Positions 1-8,018 of a DNA stretch of 36,795 nt are shown piece by piece; the first letter of the stretch is position 1; the number at the start of each line of letters is the position of its first letter. The notes under the pieces are model-generated. The model searched no databases. It saw only the letters and a list, made by a program, of their open reading frames with translations, and was not told the DNA's origin. The stretch comes from an uncultured Lachnospiraceae bacterium (GTDB lineage: Bacteria > Bacillota > Clostridia > Lachnospirales > Lachnospiraceae): positions 1-36,795 of the forward strand of contig CAMWKB010000011.1 of NCBI GenBank assembly GCA_947174705.1, written 5' to 3'. The position numbers and the translations under genes are program-made.

Positions 1-1204
1 GCTTAGGCTCAAACCATGTTGATTTAGGCGGCATCAGTTTACCTGCATCAGATACCGCAAACAATTCATGGATACTCGTCGGATACATGGAAAACGCCAC
101 CTTACAGTCCGTACAAACCCTTCTTCCCAACTCGTTAAGTCCTCTTATTCCGCCGACAAAGTCAATTCTTCCGTCGCTCTTTGGATCTAAAATGCCAAGT
201 ACCGGCTCAAGTAAGTAATTTTGCAAAATTGCCACGTCTAAGTCCTTCACCGGATCGTTTTCAAGCATTTCATCTTTTACCGATAGCATATACCACGTAT
301 CTTTTAACATCATCCCGATTTCGCCCTTTTTAACAGGCCGGAACGGAGTGCCGCCTACCCTTTGCACATCAAAAATTTCCATAGTCTTTGCAAGAAATTC
401 TTCTTCGGTATATCCGTTTAAGGATTTTACAACCCTGTTATAATCCATTATACATAACTGGTCATCAGGGAAAATTACGGAAAGAAAATAATTAAATTCC
501 TCATTACCGGTATAATCCGGATTCTGCTCTCTTCTCTTCTGCGAAACCCTGACTGCGGAAGCGCATCTGTGATGTCCGTCCGCAATATATATCGAATCCA
601 CCTTGGCGAAACCATCCCTTATCGCCGCTACGGCTTCTTCATCATCAATAATCCACACCCTATGTATGATTCCGTCATCGGCAGTAAAATCATAAACCGG
701 CGGTTTCTCCTTAGCTTTATCCACCTGCGCCTGAATATCCTCCCTTCTTCTGTATGCCAGAAAAATAGGACCGGTCTGCGCATTGCATACATCCACATGG
801 CGAATTCTGTCAGCCTCTTTATCCGCTCTGGTATTCTCGTGTTTCTTAATCACCTGATTCTCATAATCATCCACCGATGCACAGGCGCCGATTCCTGTCT
901 GCGACCTTCCGCCCATCACCAGCTCATATACATAGTAAGCAGGCTTATCCTCGGTAATAAACTCTCCATCTTCTATCATCTTAGTCAAAAGTTCTTTTGC
1001 CTTCTCATACACTTCCGGCGCATACATATCATAATCTTCCGGAAACTGCGTCTCCGGTCTGTCAATGCGCAAAAAGGTGTACGCATCATCTTTCACTTTT
1101 TCCCTTGCTTCTTCACGGCTGTATACATCATACGGAAGCGCCGCGATTTTTTCTATTAGGTCTGTTCTGGGTCTGATTGCCTTAAAGGGAATTATATTTG
1201 CCAT
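1..1204 (-). CDS. DUF1015 family protein, 3' end truncated by the window edge
   Basis: Minus frame open from ATG at 1204 (MANIIPFKAIRPRTD...) to the window edge; this N-terminus is typical of DUF1015 proteins, which are often next to serA/serC in Firmicutes. Not in the ORF track because it is partial. Confidence 0.8.
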   Translation of the reverse strand, partial: MANIIPFKAIRPRTDLIEKIAALPYDVYSREEAREKVKDDAYTFLRIDRPETQFPEDYDMYAPEVYEKAKELLTKMIEDGEFITEDKPAYYVYELVMGGRSQTGIGACASVDDYENQVIKKHENTRADKEADRIRHVDVCNAQTGPIFLAYRRREDIQAQVDKAKEKPPVYDFTADDGIIHRVWIIDDEEAVAAIRDGFAKVDSIYIADGHHRCASAVRVSQKRREQNPDYTGNEEFNYFLSVIFPDDQLCIMDYNRVVKSLNGYTEEEFLAKTMEIFDVQRVGGTPFRPVKKGEIGMMLKDTWYMLSVKDEMLENDPVKDLDVAILQNYLLEPVLGILDPKSDGRIDFVGGIRGLNELGRRVCTDCKVAFSMYPTSIHELFAVSDAGKLMPPKSTWFEPK

Positions 1205-1308
1205 AACATGTCTCCTGTCGTATTATTACCAAAATATGTTGCTTATGTTTTATTTTAACAAATATACTTGTCCAACACAAGCATACAGTGATAAAATAAT
1301 CTCAACCA

Positions 1309-1461
1309 GTTCATCCAGAGTTTCATTTAACTGGCAAATCATGCTCGCATGAATTTGCCAGTCAAATGAAACTCTGAGTGAGCGCCCGCTTATGAGCAAA
1401 AAGAGCTGCGCAGCAGCGGAAAGCGCTGTAAGCGCGTTTTGCGAATGGGCGCGGGATGAAC
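1309..1461 (+). repeat. Structured repeat element, copy A (terminal inverted repeats, long hairpin, branched core)
   Basis: GTTCATCC (1309-1316) / GGATGAAC (1454-1461) ends; ~29-bp hairpin arms 1316-1344 / 1347-1376; core GAGCAAAAAGAGCTGCGCAGCAGCGGAAAGCGCTGTAAGCGCGTTTTGCGAATGG shared with the element at 6393-6546. Confidence 0.85.
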
Positions 1462-1543
1462 GTCCGCCAGAAGCGAGTTTCGCAAATGGCCGCAGGAAGA
1501 ACGTCCGCTATAATCACATTTCGCGAATGGCACGGATGAACTC
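1433..1543 (+). repeat. Three imperfect tandem units at the 3' side of element A
   Basis: GCGTTTTGCGAATGGGCGCGGGATGAACGTCCGC / GCGAGTTTCGCAAATGGCCGCAGGAAGAACGTCCGC / ACATTTCGCGAATGGCACGGATGAACTCC. Confidence 0.7.
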
Positions 1544-1570
1544 CCCAATAACAATAAAAATAAAAAGGAA

Positions 1571-1831
1571 GTGACAAATATGACCCCAGAAAACGCAGAA
1601 CTCCTCCACAGGATCAACACTTACTCCGAAAAAGTTCTCGCCGATATCGACCCACAGAAAACCCCAATTTCATCCCAGCTTGAAGCCCTAAAGCCCATTA
1701 TGGAAGAAATCGCCAAAGAAAAAGGAATGTCTGTCGAAGACGTCTTCATCCTGTATATGGACTTAGCAAGTGAGGTTGCTGTAAAAGCGGAAACTCAGTT
1801 CCAGGAAGAGTTTAAAGATGTTATGGGATAA
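1571..1831 (+). CDS. Small hypothetical protein (86 aa)
   Basis: ORF MTNMTPENAELLHRINTYSEK...; purine-rich AGGAAGTGAC upstream; hairpin immediately downstream. Confidence 0.65.
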   Translation: MTNMTPENAELLHRINTYSEKVLADIDPQKTPISSQLEALKPIMEEIAKEKGMSVEDVFILYMDLASEVAVKAETQFQEEFKDVMG

Positions 1832-1851
1832 TAACGCATGTTATTTTAAGA

Positions 1852-1889
1852 GTGGGTGCTTCATACTCAGTCTGTTATGAAACACCCAC
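1852..1889 (+). terminator. Probable transcription terminator hairpin
   Basis: GTGGGTG-C-TTCATA ... TATGAA-A-CACCCAC, just after the 1571-1831 ORF. Confidence 0.6.
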
Positions 1890-1927
1890 ATATATTTCCC
1901 TATACATTTACTGCCGCGATGGGCAAC

Positions 1928-3742
1928 TCACTGCGGAATCTTCAACACCTGCCCAATGCTCAATTCATTACTCCTAAGCCCGTTTAAATTTTTAATCGCG
2001 TCCACCGTAGTCCCAAATCTATTGGCAAGCCGCCATAATGTATCTCCCGAACGAACCGTATACTGAAAATAAGAAGTTGCTGCATTATTTGGGATTTTTA
2101 ACACCTGCCCGATACTTAATGCATTACTTGTAAGTCCGTTCAGCCTCTTAATCTCATCCACCGTAGTTCCATACCTCTGTGCAATCAGCCACAGCGTATC
2201 CCCTGAGCGTACCGTATACTCTGTGTAGCCGGAGCCGGGGTTTGTAGACGGTACATTTTCCTGAATTCCCAGATAAACATCATAAAGCGCCTGCCACGTG
2301 CCGCTTCCCACAACACCGTCGGGATTTAGCTGCATCATCCGCTGAAAAGCAATTACAGCCTGCCTTGTTGCAGGACCAAAGCTGCCGTCCTGTGATACAC
2401 TTGGAACCCCCGGATAGAACTGTGAGATAACATCAAGAATATACTGCAGTGTCAGCACATCATTTCCGGATGAGCCCTGACGCAGCACCGTACTTGGCGG
2501 AACCGTTCCGATTCCGAGAGTGTTTCCTTCGCTGTTAAGCTCCGCAAGTCTTGTTACCGCTGCATATACCTGAGAAATCTTATACCATGTAGCTTTCCCG
2601 ACAACGCCGTCAGCACTAAGGTTAAAAATACTCTGGAATTTTCTTACTGCAGCGTATGTGCTTTGGCCAAATACTCCCGCCGCATCGGTAATTGCCGGAA
2701 TTGCCGGATAATTTCTACGTATTCTGCCAAGATACGACTGAATTGTCTGTACATCCAGTCCTGTGCTTCCTGTTCTAAGCGGCGTTCCGGGATAAGAAGA
2801 CAATACTCCGGTAATTGCCGTTGCCGTAGCGATTTCCACATCTTTAGGATAATAGGAACGCAAAATTTGTAATGGCGTAAGTCCGCGCTGCGCTAATGTA
2901 ACGGTTCCCCACTGTGAAAGACCCGCGCAGGTAACGCTGCTGCCGTTACAAAAAGAAGTAAAGTACGGAGTATTCTGTCCTGCTCTTCTCACATATTCGT
3001 TAAAAATTTCATCCACTATTGCACTAATCGATTCATAAATCGGTCTTCCGTATACAAAGGCCTGATCGTATGCGGTGCTGTTTGTAATATCAAAAGTATA
3101 TCCCTGACTCCTATACCATTCCGTAAAAATACGGTTCAGCGCAAACGTAATAATAGCATAAATATTCGCCCTGAGGGAAGCATCCGGCCAGGTCGGATAT
3201 ATTTCGCTGCTCGCCACATTTTTCACATAATCAGGAAAAGATACCTTAATATTGGAGGCAGAAGATGCAGGCGTGCCAAGATGTACGGTTATCTGGTTAG
3301 GTATAACTACCTGTCTCAGTATACGGGGTTCCTCAATGGGCGCCTGCTGAAAATGCGGTTCACGCCTTGAAGCCGCAGGTTTTTCAATCTCAATCCTTGT
3401 AACCTCGCCGCTTCTCCCTATTTCCTGCATCGGGGACAATGTCAGCGGTAAAACAGCGGTCTGCCCCTCATATATGGGAATTCCCGCAATGTATAGCGGT
3501 TCAAAACCTTCCGCCTGCGCAAACACATCATAGCTTACATATGGATTTCCTATATAATTTGGATTTAGAGAAAGACTTGCATCAACTGTCTCCAAAGAAA
3601 CCATAGGGGCCTCTCCGTTTTCATCCGTAACAAGCTGGTAAACGCTTCTCCCCCTATCGTCAAGAATCTGTATCTTTACGCCCTCGAGCGCGACAGCGTC
3701 ATCGGCAACTCGTGCCTGTATCGTTAAATAACCAATAGCCAT
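1928..3742 (-). CDS. SpoIID-like domain protein with two peptidoglycan-binding (PG_binding_1-like) domains and two C-terminal LysM domains
   Basis: Two LysM repeats (YTVRSGDTLWLIAQRYGTTVDEIKRLNGL...), two LRQGSSGNDVLTLQ..-type PG-binding motifs, SpoIID-like GLSQWGTVTLAQRGLTPLQILRSYYP. Confidence 0.85.
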   Translation of the reverse strand: MAIGYLTIQARVADDAVALEGVKIQILDDRGRSVYQLVTDENGEAPMVSLETVDASLSLNPNYIGNPYVSYDVFAQAEGFEPLYIAGIPIYEGQTAVLPLTLSPMQEIGRSGEVTRIEIEKPAASRREPHFQQAPIEEPRILRQVVIPNQITVHLGTPASSASNIKVSFPDYVKNVASSEIYPTWPDASLRANIYAIITFALNRIFTEWYRSQGYTFDITNSTAYDQAFVYGRPIYESISAIVDEIFNEYVRRAGQNTPYFTSFCNGSSVTCAGLSQWGTVTLAQRGLTPLQILRSYYPKDVEIATATAITGVLSSYPGTPLRTGSTGLDVQTIQSYLGRIRRNYPAIPAITDAAGVFGQSTYAAVRKFQSIFNLSADGVVGKATWYKISQVYAAVTRLAELNSEGNTLGIGTVPPSTVLRQGSSGNDVLTLQYILDVISQFYPGVPSVSQDGSFGPATRQAVIAFQRMMQLNPDGVVGSGTWQALYDVYLGIQENVPSTNPGSGYTEYTVRSGDTLWLIAQRYGTTVDEIKRLNGLTSNALSIGQVLKIPNNAATSYFQYTVRSGDTLWRLANRFGTTVDAIKNLNGLRSNELSIGQVLKIPQ

Positions 3743-3751
3743 AAATACAAA

Positions 3752-3804
3752 ACTCTCCTTTTTTCCTATGCTATATTATATGAACATAGTAAAAAAAGGA
3801 GAGT
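3752..3804 (-). promoter_or_regulatory. Inverted repeat covering the ribosome-binding site of the 1928-3742 CDS
   Basis: Minus sense ACTCTCCTTTTTTTACTATG ... CATAGGAAAAAAGGAGAGT; the 3' arm contains the GGAG SD upstream of ATG at 3742. Confidence 0.55.
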
Positions 3805-3868
3805 GTATTTGTCATTCAAGTGAGAATACGAAGCATTCTCATAATCGTCGCTGCCAAGCGACAATTTA

Positions 3869-5032
3869 TTATTTAATTACTCTTACGCGGAACACGCCTT
3901 CAATAGATTCAAGTTTCTTAATAATTTCCTCAGACGCCGGCGTCTCAATATCAAGCATTGTATAAGCAACTTCGCCTTTGGATTTATTAGTCATATCAGT
4001 GATGTTAATGCCGTTATCACCAAAACATGCTGAAAACTTAGTAATCATATTGGCAACATTCTTATGGAAAATAGCAACGCGCCCTGCCTGGGTGCATACG
4101 CCCATGTCACATTTAGGATAGTTTACGCTGTTAATGATATTACCGTTTTCCAGATAATCCATCATCTGTTTAACCGCCATCTTAGCGCAGTTGTCTTCTG
4201 ACTCTTCCGTAGATGCGCCCAAATGGGGAATTACGATACAGCCCTCTTGTCCTGCTGTTGTAGGGTTCGGGAAATCTGATACGTATTTACGTATTTTTCC
4301 TGCCTTAATTCCGTCCAAGACAACCTTTTCGTCAACAAGCAGGTCTCTAGCAAAATTAAGTAAGATTACGCCGTCCTTCATCTTATCTACGGCATCCTTA
4401 TTGATCATTCCTTTGGTTGAATCCATAAGCGGCACATGAATAGTGATGATGTCGCAGTTCTCATAGATTTCATCTACATTGAGAACATGCTTTACATCGC
4501 GGCTCAGATTCCATGCGGCGTCTACTGAAACATACGGGTCATATCCATATACTTCCATTCCAAGATGCTTTGCCACATTGGCAACCTTAACCCCGATTGC
4601 GCCAAGACCTATAATACCTAACTTCTTATCCTGAATTTCGGTTCCTGCAAAGTTCTTCTTGGCCTTCTCGGCATCCTTTGCTATATTTTCATCATCCTTA
4701 TTTGCAGCCACCCACTCGATTCCGCCTACCACATCTCTTGAAGCAAGAAACATAGCTGCAATTACAAGCTCCTTTACACCGTTTGCATTTGCACCGGGCG
4801 TATTAAAAACAACAATACCTTTCTCTGCGCATTTATCCACCGGAATATTGTTAACCCCCGCACCGGCTCTTGCAATCGCAAGCAGATTCTGCGGCATTTC
4901 CATGTCATGCATTGCTGCGCTTCTTACAAGGATACCATCTGCTTCCTCTACATTCTCTGTTTTTTCATAATTCGCACTGAACTTTTCAATCCCTACCGAA
5001 GAGATGGGATTTAAACAATGATATTTAAACAT
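3869..5032 (-). CDS. serA: D-3-phosphoglycerate dehydrogenase with C-terminal ACT-like domain
   Basis: 2-hydroxyacid dehydrogenase motifs (LGIIGLGAIGVKVANVAKHLGMEVYGYDPY), C-terminal ACT-like region; adjacent to serC. Confidence 0.92.
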   Translation of the reverse strand: MFKYHCLNPISSVGIEKFSANYEKTENVEEADGILVRSAAMHDMEMPQNLLAIARAGAGVNNIPVDKCAEKGIVVFNTPGANANGVKELVIAAMFLASRDVVGGIEWVAANKDDENIAKDAEKAKKNFAGTEIQDKKLGIIGLGAIGVKVANVAKHLGMEVYGYDPYVSVDAAWNLSRDVKHVLNVDEIYENCDIITIHVPLMDSTKGMINKDAVDKMKDGVILLNFARDLLVDEKVVLDGIKAGKIRKYVSDFPNPTTAGQEGCIVIPHLGASTEESEDNCAKMAVKQMMDYLENGNIINSVNYPKCDMGVCTQAGRVAIFHKNVANMITKFSACFGDNGINITDMTNKSKGEVAYTMLDIETPASEEIIKKLESIEGVFRVRVIK

Positions 5033-5053
5033 TTTTATCCTCTTTTCTTTTTC

Positions 5054-5077
5054 GCAGGTGAAAATTTATTTTTCACC
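5054..5077 (-). repeat. Intercistronic hairpin (GGTGAAAAATAAATTTTCACCTGC), copy 1
   Basis: Near-perfect inverted repeat between serC and serA; nearly identical to 9722-9746. Confidence 0.7.
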
Positions 5078-5080
5078 TTA

Positions 5081-6163
5081 TTAGTTATTGTTCTTCTCAA
5101 ACTCTTTCATAAACTCAACTAACTTCTCCACGCCTTCAATCGGCATTGCATTGTAAATGCTTGCACGCATACCGCCTACGCTGCGGTGTCCTTTAAGGTT
5201 AACAAAGCCTGCCTCAGTCGCCTCTTTAATGAATTTTGCATCCATTTCATCGTTACCGGTAACAAACGGAACATTCATAAGAGAACGGTCTTCTTTCCTT
5301 ACGGTTCCTTTAAATAAGCTGCTTTCATCCAGGAAATCATATAAAATCTTAGCCTTTTTCTCGTTTATTTCCTTCATTGCGCTAAGACCGCCCATCTTAA
5401 GCAGCCATTTAAATACCTTGCCGCAGATATAAATACCATAGCACGGCGGAGTGTTATATAAGGAATCATTGTCCGCATGAATCTTATATTTCATCATAGT
5501 AGGAGTTCCCTCAAGCACATCATCGGTAATAAGGTCTTCCCTGATGATAACAACCTGTACGCCCGCAGGTCCTACGTTTTTCTGAACGCCTGCGTATACC
5601 AGACCGTATTTGGTCACATCCATAGGCTCAGATAAGAAGCAGGATGAAACATCGGAAACCAGAATTTTACCCTTGGTATCCGGAAGCGTATGGAATTTGG
5701 TTCCGTAAATCGTATTGTTTTCACAGATATAAACATAGTCCATATCGTCAGTAATAGGTAAATCCGAGCAATCCGGAATATATGAAAAGGTCTTATCTGC
5801 GGAAGATGCAAGCTCTACCGCTTCTCCGTATATTTTAGCTTCCGCAAACGCCTTTTTTGCCCACTGGCCTGTTAAAATATAGCCTGCCTTACGGTTTTTC
5901 ATAAGGTTCATCGGAACCGATGCAAAAACTAAGCTTGCGCCGCCCTGCAAAAATAATACCTTATAGTTATCGGGAATATTTAATAATGTTCTAAGGTCGG
6001 CTTCTGCCTCTTTAATAATGGTATCGTACACCTTAGAACGATGACTCATCTCCATAACGGACATGCCGCTGCCCTTATAGTCTAACATCTCATCTGCTGC
6101 TTCTTTTAGTACTTCTTCAGGCAGAACCGCCGGACCTGCCGAAAAATTGTATACTCTAGCCAC
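5081..6163 (-). CDS. serC: Phosphoserine aminotransferase
   Basis: MARVYNFSAGPAVLPEEVLKEAADEM..., typical SerC; paired with serA. Confidence 0.95.
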   Translation of the reverse strand: MARVYNFSAGPAVLPEEVLKEAADEMLDYKGSGMSVMEMSHRSKVYDTIIKEAEADLRTLLNIPDNYKVLFLQGGASLVFASVPMNLMKNRKAGYILTGQWAKKAFAEAKIYGEAVELASSADKTFSYIPDCSDLPITDDMDYVYICENNTIYGTKFHTLPDTKGKILVSDVSSCFLSEPMDVTKYGLVYAGVQKNVGPAGVQVVIIREDLITDDVLEGTPTMMKYKIHADNDSLYNTPPCYGIYICGKVFKWLLKMGGLSAMKEINEKKAKILYDFLDESSLFKGTVRKEDRSLMNVPFVTGNDEMDAKFIKEATEAGFVNLKGHRSVGGMRASIYNAMPIEGVEKLVEFMKEFEKNNN

Positions 6164-6392
6164 TTTTTTACTCCTCCAGTCGTAAATTTTTTCTATAGAT
6201 TTATATTTTTATTAATACTTCATTCTAACTTTTGGTTTACATAACATTCGCAAGTCCAAGTGGGCATACATGAGCAAGTTATTTATATAAACCACAAAAT
6301 ATTTTACATATAACATGAGGTTTCGTCAAGATTCTATTATGATGTTTATTCGGTTATAATTATAAACTGAAAAATTAAATAATACACTGAGC

Positions 6393-6546
6393 AGTTCATC
6401 CCACGCCATTCGCAAAACGCGCTTACAGCGCTTTCCGCTGCTTCGCAGCTCTTTTTGCTCATAAACGGGCGTTCCCTCAGAGCATCATACGTCTGTCAAA
6501 TTCATGCAAGCATGATTTGTCAGACATACGATACTCTGGTTGAACT
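6393..6546 (-). repeat. Structured repeat element, copy B, inverted relative to copy A
   Basis: Reverse complement matches element A core with few substitutions (GAGCAAAAAGAGCTGCGAAGCAGCGGAAAGCGCTGTAAGCGCGTTTTGCGAATGG); same TIRs and long hairpin. Confidence 0.85.
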
Positions 6547-7944
6547 TTAATAAAACATCACCACCGGAGTTCCTAATTCCACCATGTCGTATATCTTAGT
6601 CATGGCATCATACGGGGTATTTATGCAGCCATGTGAACCGTTGGTCTGGTATATTTGACCGCCGTACGTACTGCGCCATGCTGCGTCGTGGATTCCGATG
6701 TTGCCTTTTACCGGCATCCAGAAGTTTACATGGGAGGCATAGCCTTCGCCGCGCAAGATACGGTCAGTCTGCTTTAGATACACATAATTAACTCCGGACG
6801 GCGTTCCCATCCGGCGGGATGTATTTCCTGTCACAATCGGCGTCTCGACCTCTAACTTACCGTTCAGATAATAGTACATCATCTGCTGTGTCATATCTAC
6901 TTCCAGATATGTGTTTCCGATATCGTCTTCGCCCTGCTGTCTCGCAGTCTGTGAGTATGTAGGGATATGTACTTCGTCCGCTTTATTATTAAAAGCCTCT
7001 GTCAAATAAGAAACTTCTATCTCTTTATCAAGCTGATTTCCGTATATGCCGCCCTCTACTTCTACGACATCTCCTCTGGTTGACATAAAACGTCTTGATT
7101 TTCCCACCGTATCATATTCATCGGCAAGCTTGTCAATAAACTCCTCTACTGCGCCATCTTTAAGCTGCAGCTGCCCTTTATCATCCAGGTCAAAGTTTCC
7201 GTCCTCTTTAAGCAAAATCCAGTCGCACACAACCGAAGCGTCTACAGGTATCATATCACTGCCTATCTGATACACAATATGACAGTCCTGAAAGTCCTTA
7301 ACAAGTTCCCATTCTTTCAGGGTATCCTGCATTTCATCAGTAAGCTCCATATCATAATAGCAGCCCTCTTCTTCCAGATAGATACATGGGGCAGAATCTT
7401 TTACGGCTGCCTCTACCACGCGTTTTGCCTCGTCTATATCAAGCAGACCGCGTCTTTCATCTATCAGCTCATATCCGTTATCAGACTTTACTATTTCGAG
7501 CTTTCCGTCTTCTTTTTTCCCCTGGGAGATAAAAGACATATTATTAAAACATTCTTCAAAGGCCTGTTCATCATAAACCGTCCGGGGCTTTAACTCATCA
7601 TTTCTTACCTTCCACAGGCAGTCTACCCACAGCCACGAATTCTGCCTATCCAGATACAGCTCAAGCGCCTCTGCAAAATCATATTGATAGTCAATATCGC
7701 CAGCCGTTATCCGGTATGCATTTTTATCTCTGTCATAAATGGTAATGCCCTCATACTCAAACTGTTCTGATAAATCCGTATTTACTTCCTCAATACTTTT
7801 GCCGGTACAATAGACTCCGTTTATCCATGTCCCGTACTCAAAAGCATTCCGGTAATAAAATGCAAGCCCGATATAAGCTATCAAAAACTGAGCTATAACT
7901 ATAAAAAACAAAATAATTACTTTTCTAAATGCACTCTTTTTCAT
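6547..7944 (-). CDS. L,D-transpeptidase (YkuD domain) with N-terminal TM and PG_binding_4-like region
   Basis: C-terminal YkuD motif: IGIHDAAWRSTYGGQIYQTNGSHGCINTP. Confidence 0.9.
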   Translation of the reverse strand: MKKSAFRKVIILFFIVIAQFLIAYIGLAFYYRNAFEYGTWINGVYCTGKSIEEVNTDLSEQFEYEGITIYDRDKNAYRITAGDIDYQYDFAEALELYLDRQNSWLWVDCLWKVRNDELKPRTVYDEQAFEECFNNMSFISQGKKEDGKLEIVKSDNGYELIDERRGLLDIDEAKRVVEAAVKDSAPCIYLEEEGCYYDMELTDEMQDTLKEWELVKDFQDCHIVYQIGSDMIPVDASVVCDWILLKEDGNFDLDDKGQLQLKDGAVEEFIDKLADEYDTVGKSRRFMSTRGDVVEVEGGIYGNQLDKEIEVSYLTEAFNNKADEVHIPTYSQTARQQGEDDIGNTYLEVDMTQQMMYYYLNGKLEVETPIVTGNTSRRMGTPSGVNYVYLKQTDRILRGEGYASHVNFWMPVKGNIGIHDAAWRSTYGGQIYQTNGSHGCINTPYDAMTKIYDMVELGTPVVMFY

Positions 7945-8018
7945 ACAAACTTCCGGCTAATTCTTATTTCAATGCTAATTAATACTTAACTTTAATATTT
8001 ATTTTATTCAAAATTCTT

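Noticed and set aside
569-1352. Plus-strand ORFs 569-1159 and 1065-1352
   Set aside because: The first is antisense to the DUF1015 coding frame, and the second overlaps it and runs into the hairpin of the repeat element.
1392-1574. ORF MSKKSCAAAESAVSAFCEWARDE... and antisense ORFs at 1362-1620
   Set aside because: They lie in the structured repeat and its tandem units; the composition is explained by hairpin sequence, and no SD is convincing.
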